Of a DNA stretch of 64,000 nucleotides, positions 8,661 to 16,541 are shown piece after piece. The notes beneath the pieces were generated by a model. The model was not told where the DNA came from and ran no database searches. It worked only from the letters and a program-made list of their open reading frames with translations. Positions within the stretch are counted from its first letter, which is position 1; the number at the start of each line of letters is the position of its first letter. The translations under genes were made by a program, and so were the position numbers. This DNA is from PCC-7336 sp039817825 (GTDB lineage Bacteria > Cyanobacteriota > Cyanobacteriia > Thermostichales > PCC-7336), in contig JBCBVA010000006.1 of NCBI GenBank assembly GCA_039817825.1, positions 1 to 64,000 on the forward strand, in the 5' to 3' direction.

Positions 8661-9719
8661 TCATTCTGCAGGCGAATCAGGAGCCTGAAACACTTGTACA
8701 GTGAAGTCTTCATTCAGCACTGCAAAATGTTGCGAATCGCGAGACCAGGCTAGTCGGCTGAAGCGCTTGTTTGTAAACAGGGTGCGCTGGAGGTCTGTAT
8801 CGACATTCCACACTTGAATGGCACTTAATCGTCTAAAAGGTGGAGGTACGAAGAACCGCACACCGCGCGCGTCTTCATAGGCAACCTGTGCATCCAGAAA
8901 CCATTCGCTGTTTGGCGCAAACATGAACGTTCGGTAGGCCGAGTCATATAGGTACAAAGACGATTGCAGTGGGATGCTATCTCCGTTCGCGCGCCTAACC
9001 TCACCCCTCCCAACGTTGGTTCCATCTGGTGCGGTACCGGAGAACAAGACACTAAAATCGCTCAATCGAGGATATCGATAGCGACCGTCACTACCGACTA
9101 TGCTGGTCGCTGTTCCATCCGAAAGCCCGAACAGAGAGCTTCCGCATTCAAGAAATTGATTGTCGGTACTGAAATCTAGAGCACCCGTACAACTATGAAT
9201 CTCGTTAGGCGGCACCTCTCCCTCCAAGACCCGATTCACGATCGCCCCATCGGATGTGCGTTGAACGATCAAACCATTCTCATTAGGATCAATTGCGTAG
9301 CTGGCAGCCAGTTGACCGTCTGGAGACAAGGCAAGCTCACGAATAGGAGACACATGGCTAATCCCTCCGTCAAACCCTTTGATTTCGCGCAAGACCCGAA
9401 TTAACTCTCCATTGCGGGTATCAAACAGTGCCAGAACCCCGTAGTAGTTCCTTTCGTCTCCGCTTGGATCGCGGCGATATCCATCGAGACCGACTAATAC
9501 GATGTCTCCGCCTGCAGACAGGTCGAATGATCGATAGCTGGCGTTTAACGTCTTCGGCTCAAAACCCAGATCTTGCGTATCTAGCCGCACATTGGTGACA
9601 CAGCCGGAATTGTCGTCCCAATGCCCACAGGGCCAGGTTTGGACTCGGATGGCGATCGCTCCAACTCCTGTCGCCAGAATGCTGCCAGCAACAAACAGCC
9701 ATCGAACTGTACGGTTCAT
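8661..9719 (-). CDS. membrane-anchored beta-propeller-like protein, paralog 1
   Basis: The last of three tandem paralogs. From ATG 9719 it has 352 residues: a signal-anchor or uncleaved signal (about 5-22), then the family motif CGHWDDNSGCV with two Cys, then WD40/YVTN-like blades such as VLALFDTRNGELIRVLRE, ELALSPDGQLAAS, FDLSAGGDIVLVGLDGY and LAWSRDSQHFAVLN. A second Cys pair lies in SCTGALDFSTDNQFLECG. The protein is probably periplasmic and acts as a binding scaffold; no enzyme motif is present. ATG 9719 is chosen because its MNR start aligns with both paralogs and GGAG lies just upstream, although an in-frame ATG exists at 9755. It follows paralog 2 by 32 nt, so they are likely cotranscribed. 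Confidence 0.75.
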   Translation of the reverse strand: MNRTVRWLFVAGSILATGVGAIAIRVQTWPCGHWDDNSGCVTNVRLDTQDLGFEPKTLNASYRSFDLSAGGDIVLVGLDGYRRDPSGDERNYYGVLALFDTRNGELIRVLREIKGFDGGISHVSPIRELALSPDGQLAASYAIDPNENGLIVQRTSDGAIVNRVLEGEVPPNEIHSCTGALDFSTDNQFLECGSSLFGLSDGTATSIVGSDGRYRYPRLSDFSVLFSGTAPDGTNVGRGEVRRANGDSIPLQSSLYLYDSAYRTFMFAPNSEWFLDAQVAYEDARGVRFFVPPPFRRLSAIQVWNVDTDLQRTLFTNKRFSRLAWSRDSQHFAVLNEDFTVQVFQAPDSPAE

Positions 9720-9751
9720 CGTCCTGCTCCCAGTTCCAAACATCGTAGATT

Positions 9752-10792
9752 TCATTCCTCTGGGGAATCCGGAGCACGAAAGATCTGCACAGTTAAATCT
9801 TCATTCAGAACCGCAAAGTACTGCGAATCGCGAGACCAGGCTAATAGGCTGAAACGCTTGTTTGTAAACAGGGTGCGCTGGAGCTCAGCATCGATATTCC
9901 ACACTTGAATGGTACTTAAGCGCCGAAATGGAGGAGGCACAATACTCCATATCCCCTGCACTTGATAGACCGACTCGGCCTCAAGAAACCATTGGCTGTT
10001 AGGGGCAAACATGAAGGTTTTGTATGCCGAATCCGAAAACTGTAGAGGCGATCGCAATGGGATCGTCTCGCCATCCGTACGGCGAATCCCTTCCTCATCA
10101 ACGACTGTGCCATCCGGTGCCCTACCCAATCGCCACACACTCAAGTCACTGAGACGAGGCTCAGTCAAGCCTGTCTTGGTTCCATCTGAAATTGTGTACA
10201 CAGAGTTTCCGCATTCCAGAAACTGATTGTTGGGGCTGAAATCAAGGGATGCTCCACAACTAAATCCCCATTCGGGAGGGGCCTCGCTCTCAATGACCCA
10301 ATCGACAATCGTTCCATCAAACGTACGTTGAACGAGCAAACCATTGTCGGTTGCACCGGTCGAAAAACTGGCCGCCAGTTGGCCGTCTGGAGACAGGGCC
10401 ACTTCGCGCATTGGGGCAGTACCGAACGCACGTTGCTCAAGACCATCAACTTCTCGCAAGACACGAATCAACTGGCCAGTACGAGCATTGAACAGGGCCA
10501 GAATCCCACCATAGTCATGGTTATTTGCTCCAGTGGGATTTTGACGATATCCGTTGAGGCCGATCAGTATCGTTTCTGCACCTGCCGACAGATCGAACGA
10601 TTCGAAGCCTACATTCAAAGTTCCCGGCACAAACCCCAGTTCTCGGGTATCCAGCCTCACCGCTGCTACGCAACCGGACTGTTCGTCCCATCGACCGCAG
10701 GGCCAAGTTTGGATGCGAATGGCGATCGCTACGGATAATCCAACCGCAAGCACGCCACTAACAGCAAGCAGCCATTGCAATCTACGGTTCAC
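9752..10792 (-). CDS. membrane-anchored beta-propeller-like protein, paralog 2
   Basis: The middle member of the triplet, 346 residues from GTG 10792. It aligns end to end with paralog 1: N-terminal hydrophobic anchor, CGRWDEQSGCV, VRLDTRELGFVPGTLN, ILALFNARTGQLIRVLREVD, EVALSPDGQLAAS, an inner Cys pair (FSCGASLDFSPNNQFLECG), APNSQWFLEA and the closing LAWSRDSQYFAVLNEDLTV. The GTG start, with GGAGA about 7 nt upstream, gives the VNRRLQW start matching its neighbours, whereas ATG 10807 would add five residues. Function is unknown. Paralogs 1 and 2 share the C-terminal ending APDSPxE, which paralog 3 has lost. Confidence 0.75.
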   Translation of the reverse strand: MNRRLQWLLAVSGVLAVGLSVAIAIRIQTWPCGRWDEQSGCVAAVRLDTRELGFVPGTLNVGFESFDLSAGAETILIGLNGYRQNPTGANNHDYGGILALFNARTGQLIRVLREVDGLEQRAFGTAPMREVALSPDGQLAASFSTGATDNGLLVQRTFDGTIVDWVIESEAPPEWGFSCGASLDFSPNNQFLECGNSVYTISDGTKTGLTEPRLSDLSVWRLGRAPDGTVVDEEGIRRTDGETIPLRSPLQFSDSAYKTFMFAPNSQWFLEAESVYQVQGIWSIVPPPFRRLSTIQVWNIDAELQRTLFTNKRFSLLAWSRDSQYFAVLNEDLTVQIFRAPDSPEE

Positions 10793-10834
10793 CGTGTGTC
10801 TCCACATTCAAATCTCTTGTATCTCATTCCTCAG

Positions 10835-10930
10835 GTGTAGTGTTCGCCATTTCAGTTGGGACACAGATATCCAGACACCGTCGGGGATGACCATAGCTGA
10901 AATGTCTGCAGTGGTGTGGCCACTGCTATA
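10835..10930 (+). repeat. MITE-like repeat family A, copy A1
   Basis: A copy of the roughly 95-bp family A repeat between propeller paralogs 2 and 3. It has the inner inverted pair CATTTCAG / CTGAAATG, the right-end hairpin GCAGTGG-TGTGG-CCACTGC (7-bp stem) and the right terminus CTGCTATA. The left end is diverged (GTGTAGTG in place of CTATAGCG). Its last five bases overlap the 3' end of paralog 3 and supply that gene's stop codon. Confidence 0.8.
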
Positions 10931-11951
10931 ACTCGGGAGCGTTGAACACTTGCACAGTTAAGCCATTCGTCAGCAACGCAAAATGCTGCGAATCGCGGGA
11001 CCAAGCGACTCGTCTCACCCGAGTAGGGGTGGTTAGCACGCTGAGGATTTCGGCATCCACATTCCAAACGGTGATGGAGCTTTCGGGTTGAAAAAGAGAC
11101 AGAAACCCACGCGGTGGTTGGTTTGCACGCTGAACTTCAAGAAACCGCGTGTTATCAGGGGCAAACATCAATGCACGCCTGATCGCGTTGTCCAATTGAG
11201 GAGAAAACTGCAGCGGAGTGCGATTTCCATCGGTTTGCTCGATCGCATTGAAGTCAACTACCGTTCCATTTGGGGCGATGGCTCTGTTCGATACGCTGTA
11301 ATCGCTCAGACGAGGATGGCTATGATCATCGGCAAGCAAGTCTGCAATTAGAGTGAAGGAACCGTTATCTAGCCGATAGAGATTGAACCCACATTGCAGT
11401 AGTTGATTATCCGGGCTGAAATCCAATTGACCACCACACTCACTGAATAAACTTTCATCGGATATCAGTTGATGAACAATCGTTCCATCAGATGTTCGTT
11501 GCACGAGCAAGGTTTGTTCGTTGGCATCAGTCGCGACACTGGCGGCCAGTTGACCGTCCCGTGACAGCGCAACCTCAAAAATATCTGAGTAACGCTCGGC
11601 TCGATTCTCAACACCCCTCAAGACTCGAATCAAATCACCGCTTTGAGTGTCGAATAGTGCCAGAACCTCGTAGCCGTGCCGTCTCTCTCCAGTTGAATCA
11701 GGGCGCAGCCCTTCCAAGCTAACCAATACTGTTTCTGCACCTGCGGATAGATCGAACGACCCATAGCTCGATTCAACGGTATCCGGAATGAACCCAAAGT
11801 CTTGAATGTCTAATTGCGCGCTGGCTACACAGCCCGAGCTGCGGTCAAACCAGCCGCACGGCAGCATCTGGTTGCGGATGACAACAGCCCCCCCAACGAC
11901 GACAGCAAGCGCGCCGCCAATGGCCAAACACCATTGCAATTTACGGTTCAT
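10926..11951 (-). CDS. membrane-anchored beta-propeller-like protein, paralog 3
   Basis: The first gene of the triplet, 341 residues from ATG 11951 with GAGGGA about 10 nt upstream. It has the same build as the other two: anchor helix, CGWFDRSSGCV motif, VLALFDTQSGDLIRVLRGVE, EVALSRDGQLAAS, an inner Cys pair (ECGGQLDFSPDNQLLQCG), APDNTRFLEV and the last blade RVAWSRDSQHFALLTNGLTV. It is the most diverged of the three. The C-terminus ends at NAPEL, where the paralogs read APDSPxE; the final TTA and TAG codons lie in or at the edge of repeat A1, so an insertion appears to have clipped the gene. The function is unknown. Confidence 0.75.
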   Translation of the reverse strand: MNRKLQWCLAIGGALAVVVGGAVVIRNQMLPCGWFDRSSGCVASAQLDIQDFGFIPDTVESSYGSFDLSAGAETVLVSLEGLRPDSTGERRHGYEVLALFDTQSGDLIRVLRGVENRAERYSDIFEVALSRDGQLAASVATDANEQTLLVQRTSDGTIVHQLISDESLFSECGGQLDFSPDNQLLQCGFNLYRLDNGSFTLIADLLADDHSHPRLSDYSVSNRAIAPNGTVVDFNAIEQTDGNRTPLQFSPQLDNAIRRALMFAPDNTRFLEVQRANQPPRGFLSLFQPESSITVWNVDAEILSVLTTPTRVRRVAWSRDSQHFALLTNGLTVQVFNAPEL

Positions 11952-12196
11952 CTACGGCTATCCCTCGATGGAGTCCCTGGAAATCTTGCATTAACCGCTC
12001 AAACCTGGCCAGAGCTATCCAATCGTTAGTACGTTAAAAAATCACGCCATTTAGACAATCCAACCGGTTCCTCTAGTCATTCTGTAAGCAGGTCTTGGAT
12101 GGTGGTGCGATCGCCATCACATGACATTAGCGATCGCGATCGCCGAAAATTTTACACTCCTCACCAATACTTAAACCATGAGGTGATTACACCCAA

Positions 12197-12457
12197 GTGC
12201 GTGAGGACAAACCATTGGCGACATTCCAACTCAACACCCAAGATTTCTTAGACATGCAGCGAGAACTGAATCAATCGCGCATGGCATCCCTGATCGATAC
12301 CCGAGGTGGCCGTGGTCGCCAGGAAGTGCAACGTCTGCGTCAAGAACTTTATAAGACCTGCACGGAGATGGAAATTTTGTTAGAAGAATGCGAACGGCTG
12401 TCGGCTGAAAATCACTATCTAAAATCGCTGGCAGAACAGCAACCCACCCGCCCGTAA
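12197..12457 (+). CDS. small coiled-coil protein, unknown function
   Basis: An 86-residue hydrophilic protein starting at GTG 12197. The central part (EVQRLRQELYKTCTEMEILL) and the segment ECERLSAENHYLKSLAEQQ show heptad-like Leu and Met spacing consistent with a coiled coil of about 40 residues. The N-terminal part contains TQDFLDMQRELNQSRMASLI. There are no membrane segments, metal sites or catalytic motifs. I do not recognise the family. It lies alone, 246 bp past the divergent propeller genes. Confidence 0.5.
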   Translation: MREDKPLATFQLNTQDFLDMQRELNQSRMASLIDTRGGRGRQEVQRLRQELYKTCTEMEILLEECERLSAENHYLKSLAEQQPTRP

Positions 12458-12760
12458 GCTGCCTGTCAGAAGCTGGGTGTCACGTGGCTAGAGAGTCGTT
12501 AGTATGCAAGTCATTAGCTTACCTGCACGATCGAGAAGAGCAGGTATAGCGCTGCTGGATATAATAATGAGCTTCGCTATGCCGAGTTTGCTTGCGACTG
12601 TTGCTTTTTTATTTAGCCCTCTTGCTTTTCTGTTTGACTCAGAAAAGGCTTTGATGTCGTTTCTATTCTGTTTTGTGGCGGCAGTCTCTACACCCTATGG
12701 CGACCGATCGAGCGTCGCAAATCGTTTTGGGATCGCACTATCACGCTGGATGATTACATT

Positions 12761-13291
12761 TTGGCCCAGCAGGTGGCTTTTTTTCTGTGTATCCCGCTCG
12801 CCGTGCTCGTTCACGAGTTCGGACATGCCCTCGCCACCTGGCAGGTGGGAGGTCAGGTATTGGAATTTCAATGGCGAGGATTTTGGGGATATGTCGTTCC
12901 TTACGGCACCTTCTCTCAGTTGGAGTTTTGGTGGATTGCTTTAGCGGGAAATTTAGCATCCCTGCTGGTGGCGATCGCTGTACTACTGGTTGGGGTCAAC
13001 ATCCAGCGCCATATTGTCGGGCAAATTTTGACAGCCTTTGGTTTGTTGGAGTTTACGTTTGCGATGGTGCTGTACCCTATCATGTCCTTTGCTATTCCTG
13101 ATTTCACGGGGGACTGGGTTCGTATCTACCAGTTTTCAGTTGCCCCTTACGCCCAGTTTGTGCTGACGTTGCACTTAATCGCGATCGCGATTTTCTACAA
13201 AATTCAGCGACCCATTCGCCTCCGGGCGATGACACACGTCCAGCTTCCCCCGCAGCTCAAAAATCAATCGACTCCCATCGACGAGCCGTGA
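12761..13291 (+). CDS. M50-like membrane metalloprotease homolog, 5' end doubtful
   Basis: A polytopic membrane protein with a zinc-protease motif HEFGH (His18, Glu19, His22 counted from TTG 12761) in the first hydrophobic segment, as in M50/site-2-protease-like proteins. Four or five hydrophobic segments follow, and a Gly-Asn turn (ALAGNLASLL) is seen. The frame is open back to 12638 and reads like real protein there (SLYTLWRPIERRKSFWDRT), yet it has no ATG or GTG before TTG 12761. The missing N-terminus seems to continue in another frame (12504-12640, hydrophobic FLFSPLAFLF), so a frameshift near 12643 is likely, either real or a sequencing error. The second zinc-ligand motif of true S2P is not clear. 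Confidence 0.6.
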   Translation: MAQQVAFFLCIPLAVLVHEFGHALATWQVGGQVLEFQWRGFWGYVVPYGTFSQLEFWWIALAGNLASLLVAIAVLLVGVNIQRHIVGQILTAFGLLEFTFAMVLYPIMSFAIPDFTGDWVRIYQFSVAPYAQFVLTLHLIAIAIFYKIQRPIRLRAMTHVQLPPQLKNQSTPIDEP

Positions 13292-13379
13292 GATCCCAAT
13301 AGTGAAAGTATTTCGACATCGAACGATCTCCGTCTACCTGAGACCTAACCAGTGACCGCGAGATCGCGAGTGACAGGTA

Positions 13380-13715
13380 TTACAACACGTCTGGGCCGCG
13401 TTCTCCCGTCCGAATCCGAATCGCCGTTTCAATCGGAGTGATAAATAGCTTTCCATCCCCGATGTCACCCGTCCGGGCAGTGGTTACTAAGGTCTCCACA
13501 ACCTTGCTAACCAAGTGGTCATCCACCACGATCTCCACCCGCAGCTTCTGCAGAAAGTCGCTGTAGGGCTGGGAGCTAACCGTTGCCAAGCGGCCTCGCT
13601 GGCGGCCAAATCCCCGCACTTCGCTAATGGTCATTCCGGCTACTCCCGTATCCACAAGCGCTGTTTTGATCGCCTCTAATTTAAATGGGCGAATCATTGC
13701 CGATATCTTTTTCAA
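13380..13715 (-). CDS. glnB: PII signal-transduction protein with altered T-loop
   Basis: A PII-family trimeric sensor of ATP/ADP and 2-oxoglutarate, 111 residues from TTG 13715. That start gives the canonical KKISAMIRPFKLE N-terminus and has GGAG 9 nt upstream; ATG 13730 would add five residues. The B-loop TGDIGDGKLFI and the C-terminal RIRTGER nucleotide-binding residues are intact. The T-loop is not: after GFGRQRG it reads RLATVSSQPYSDFLQ, one residue shorter than the usual loop, lacking the RYRGSEY core, with Ser49 kept and Tyr shifted by one. Partner choice may therefore differ from canonical GlnB, and this may be a second PII paralog. An NtcA-type box lies upstream. Confidence 0.85.
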   Translation of the reverse strand: MKKISAMIRPFKLEAIKTALVDTGVAGMTISEVRGFGRQRGRLATVSSQPYSDFLQKLRVEIVVDDHLVSKVVETLVTTARTGDIGDGKLFITPIETAIRIRTGERGPDVL

Positions 13716-13776
13716 TGGAAGAAACTCCATCGCGGAATGAGTGCTTTTGGTCTATCATTCCGGTTTGGACTAAATC

Positions 13777-13790
13777 GTAGCAGTTGATAC
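13777..13790 (-). promoter_or_regulatory. NtcA-type binding site upstream of the PII gene
   Basis: GTAGCAGTTGATAC exactly fits the cyanobacterial NtcA consensus GTA-N8-TAC. It lies 47-62 bp upstream of the possible PII start codons. On the minus strand a weak -10-like TAGACC follows about 22 bp downstream, the spacing used in NtcA-activated promoters. glnB is a known NtcA target in other cyanobacteria. Confidence 0.65.
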
Positions 13791-13906
13791 AAAAGATAGT
13801 GTTGAGTTTGTAGCCCTACATGTGCATCAACGTTGACTGGAGGAGGGAGTCCAGCAAGTATTGAAATTCGACTGATGTTTAGGTGAATCAGAGCCAGCCG
13901 TCGATT

Positions 13907-14170
13907 CTACACCTCAAATGCAGCGGCTTGCACGTCAGCCCGACTGAGGGCGTAGGGGAAGCGCAGATTTTTACTAGAACCATCATCAAAGGTGTAATCC
14001 ACCTGCAATTCTGTTTCTTCCATCCACAGTTCAGCTCGCCAGTGAGTGCGCTCGCAAAACCAGCGATTGGGCATTTCACAATCGCGCTTGCAGCCTTGCG
14101 ATTCCAGCCAATGCTCGATCGCCGGTAAGGAATGACTGTAAAGAGGAGAGGTGTCGGGGGGCAGATTCAT
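13907..14170 (-). CDS. DUF3143 family protein
   Basis: An 87-residue protein of the cyanobacterial DUF3143 family. The conserved start DTSPLYSHSLPAIEHWLESQ, a central Trp-rich part (NRWFCERTHWRAELWMEE) and the end FPYALSRADVQAAAF are all present. No enzymatic residues are evident. In other cyanobacteria members often sit beside J-domain genes, but no such gene is here. Its role is unknown. Confidence 0.75.
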   Translation of the reverse strand: MNLPPDTSPLYSHSLPAIEHWLESQGCKRDCEMPNRWFCERTHWRAELWMEETELQVDYTFDDGSSKNLRFPYALSRADVQAAAFEV

Positions 14171-14488
14171 GCCAACGATGCGAAAGGGCTGCTAGCTAAT
14201 GCCTCAATTGCAGCTGACATTCCCAGGCAAGTAGCGCGCAATGACCCAATTGTGAGGGGGCAGCAACTGAAGGTGAATGTCTCAAGCGGTGTAACCACCG
14301 ACTTAACAGGCAAAAGCCACCCTCAGTGTACGACTTCTATTCCCCATTCCCGTAGAAGCTCGCGGCGATCGCCTCGTAGCGATCTCACCGTTACCGGTCC
14401 AGCACTCTGTCCCCGTAACAAGACTCGTCAGCGCAAAAGTAAAGGTCAATCACTCTTTATAAGCTGGTTGCCATATATCCGTTGGCTC
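14171..14488. other. non-coding interval between DUF3143 gene and repeat C1
   Basis: This is about 318 bp of divergent spacer. I find no convincing ORF, tRNA or terminator in it. It is followed by repeat C1 and then by the hairpin leader of ndhL. Confidence 0.35.
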
Positions 14489-14592
14489 ATAGCTTTCGGC
14501 AATCCGCTATGGAGAGTTCCCTAACCATCTTTTCTTGCCAATCAAGGATTTGAGCGGTATGGACAATTCGGACCTCACAGCGGATTGCGATA
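14489..14592 (+). repeat. MITE-like repeat family C, copy C1
   Basis: The ends are inverted repeats: the left end reads ATAGCTTTCGGCAATCCGCT and the right end AGCGGATTGCGATA. Copy C2 at 32553-32657 shares both ends, the spacing and the CGGCAATCCG(C/T)TATGGAGAG block next to the left end. The interior is diverged between the two copies. Confidence 0.65.
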
Positions 14593-14645
14593 CATCTCCC
14601 TCATGGGGACCTCTCACAGGCAATCTGACACGCCAATGAATCCAG

Positions 14646-14675
14646 ATTGTGGCGACTCTGGGGAGTCGCCACAAT
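14646..14675 (+). promoter_or_regulatory. perfect 13-bp hairpin in the ndhL leader
   Basis: ATTGTGGCGACTC (14646-14658) and GAGTCGCCACAAT (14663-14675) form a perfect 13-bp stem with a 4-nt TGGG loop. There is no T tract, so it is not a simple terminator. It lies just upstream of a well-placed AAGGAG and a short ORF (14699-14725, eight codons MKGVDARP) that ends inside the 5' region of ndhL, so it could control translation or RNA stability. Confidence 0.5.
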
Positions 14676-14711
14676 CGCCAGACAAACCAAGGAGTAAGAT
14701 GAAAGGCGTTG

Positions 14712-14984
14712 ATGCAAGACCTTGATGCGAGACGTTTAATGCCCGAACTTGCTCTTTCCGCTCTCGGAACCGATACCCTGATGCTGATTGGCACCTATCT
14801 AGGACTTGCAGGTGCGTACTTGTTGGTTATTCCGTTCATTGTTGCCAACTACGTAGACAAGCGCTGGAACACATCGGGCGGTTTCGAAAAGATCCTGATT
14901 TTCTTCGCTGTCTTCTTTTTCTTCCCCGGCATCATTCTGGTCGCGCCCTTTATCAATTACCGCCCAAAGCGCCGCTCGATATAG
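14712..14984 (+). CDS. ndhL: NAD(P)H-quinone oxidoreductase subunit L (NdhL)
   Basis: A small thylakoid membrane subunit of the photosynthetic NDH-1 complex, needed for cyclic electron flow and inorganic carbon uptake. Two transmembrane segments are visible: TYLGLAGAYLLVIPFIV, followed by the conserved loop DKRWNTSGGFEKI, and then FFFFPGIILVAPFINYRP, which matches cyanobacterial NdhL. Start choices are ATG 14712 (AAAGG upstream, 90 residues) or ATG 14739 (81 residues, close to known NdhL lengths). A DUF3007 gene follows after 91 nt, the conserved cyanobacterial order. Confidence 0.85.
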   Translation: MQDLDARRLMPELALSALGTDTLMLIGTYLGLAGAYLLVIPFIVANYVDKRWNTSGGFEKILIFFAVFFFFPGIILVAPFINYRPKRRSI

Positions 14985-15075
14985 CCGCATTGCAGTCTCC
15001 GGCGTCCCATTGGCAAGCAACAGCTCGGAATTAGCAATGCTACCAGCCTCTCCTCACCCCTTTGCCTTTAGTGTT

Positions 15076-15441
15076 ATGCGCAAGCTCGATGTTCTCACCA
15101 TAGGTCTCATCACTCTGCTGGCCGGTGGAGGCGCGTATGGAGTGTTCCAGGTGGTGGGTTGGGATACCGAACAGGCTGGCATTTGGGCGAGCGCATTGCT
15201 TGCACTGCTCTTGCTGGGGTGGACGTTCAGTTATCTGAAACGGTTTTGGACGGGCACTATGTCCATTAACCAGCAGGGAGAGATGTACAAGACAGAGGTA
15301 TTCAAGCAGCAGCTGGAAGCGATGTCTCCGGAAGAGTTGGCAGAATTTCAGGCTGAAGTAGGTCTTGAGTCCACCGAATTGCCCACATCAGAGGTCAGCA
15401 GTTCGATGAAAACTTCGAATGATGCAGAGGTGGCCGGGTAG
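15076..15441 (+). CDS. DUF3007 family membrane protein
   Basis: A 121-residue protein from ATG 15076. It has two hydrophobic segments (LDVLTIGLITLLAGGGAYGV and GIWASALLALLLLGWTFSYL) and a hydrophilic C-terminal tail with the characteristic EVFKQQLEAMSPEELAEFQ stretch. It matches the DUF3007 family found right after ndhL in many cyanobacteria. The function is not established; the conserved neighbourhood suggests a role at the thylakoid or NDH-1 (inference). ATG 15076 is preferred over 15010 because homology begins there. Confidence 0.8.
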   Translation: MRKLDVLTIGLITLLAGGGAYGVFQVVGWDTEQAGIWASALLALLLLGWTFSYLKRFWTGTMSINQQGEMYKTEVFKQQLEAMSPEELAEFQAEVGLESTELPTSEVSSSMKTSNDAEVAG

Positions 15442-15595
15442 TACCTCCAGCTATTACCGACGTTCCCAAAAGCAACCTTCCAAGATATGTATAAAAATCT
15501 CGAAAACCGAATAAATGCCATCAAACCCTCACAAATCGTCTAGGCTCTCCCAGTCCGCCTGGGTAGGTTAAGGCCGGTATCTAGCAGGACAGATT

Positions 15596-16183
15596 ATGGT
15601 CTTCAGACGGGCGATCGCTTCCATTGGTGCAGCCGTGCTCCTGAGTTCCATAGGGATTGGCACTGTCGTCGCCCAAAGTCTAGATACCCAATTGCAAACT
15701 GCGGTTGAGTCCCAAGACTGGTCCAACGCGATCGCGATCGTCGATCGCCTGATCGCGAGCCAGGGCTCCACCCCCGAATTGCTCGACTACCGCCAACAAC
15801 TGATCGGTTTAGCTGGCACTTCAACGTCCACTCCGGCGGCCCCTGTCGCCACCCTAGATGGCATTCCCCTCACCACCATTTCCGACGAACTCAACCAAAC
15901 CCTCCCCCTACAGCTCGACCAGCATACCGAGCTAATATCCACCAGCGTGTCCGGCAATCGCCTGTCCTATCAGGGGCGGATGCTGGAGCTTGTCGTCAGC
16001 GATCTGGATGCCAATCAATTCAATTCCAGATTTTTCAAAGATTCATTCGCTCGCATTATTTGCCCCAATCCGCAGATTCTCTACGTCTTAGATCGCGGTA
16101 TCGAATTGGAATACGTCTTGGTAGACCGCAACAACCAACCGCTTGTGACCGTAGAAATCACACCGCAGACCTGCCAAGCATAG
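15596..16183 (+). CDS. exported hypothetical protein
   Basis: A 195-residue protein with a signal peptide (FRRAIASIGAAVLLSSIGIG, cleavage near VVAQ-SLD at about residue 27). After it comes a short helical segment LQTAVESQDWSNAIAIVDRL, a TPR-like fragment, then a Pro/Thr linker and a C-terminal domain of about 110 residues with two Cys (IICPNPQ and PQTCQA) that may form a disulfide. I do not recognise the C-terminal domain. The protein is probably periplasmic. It lies between the ndhL pair and ftsQ, on the same strand as both. Confidence 0.6.
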   Translation: MVFRRAIASIGAAVLLSSIGIGTVVAQSLDTQLQTAVESQDWSNAIAIVDRLIASQGSTPELLDYRQQLIGLAGTSTSTPAAPVATLDGIPLTTISDELNQTLPLQLDQHTELISTSVSGNRLSYQGRMLELVVSDLDANQFNSRFFKDSFARIICPNPQILYVLDRGIELEYVLVDRNNQPLVTVEITPQTCQA

Positions 16184-16541
16184 ACGGGTTCCGATCGATT
16201 TCGCCGTTCTCACCGATGCCTCCTCCCTCAGTGTTGTAACTCTCAGCGTTTTAGCTCTCAGTGGCTATCCGGAGAGCACCGAGTAAAATCCGCAATAGGT
16301 TCGTGGGTCAGACATACGCAAGCGCACCCATCTGAAGTTCGTGAGGATGGAGGCAGGAGCGCACCACAGTGGCGATCGCCAATCTGAGTGATGGTTCCTG
16401 ATTGCAGCAATGGCCAGCGATCTTAGCGAAGCTCACCAGTTGCAGCGATGCTCGCCAGTTGCAGCATTGCATCTGAGTAGCTACGCGCTCGCCAACCGTT
16501 CCCCTTCATCAGTCACGTCTCGCGGATTGTATAGAGTCACT

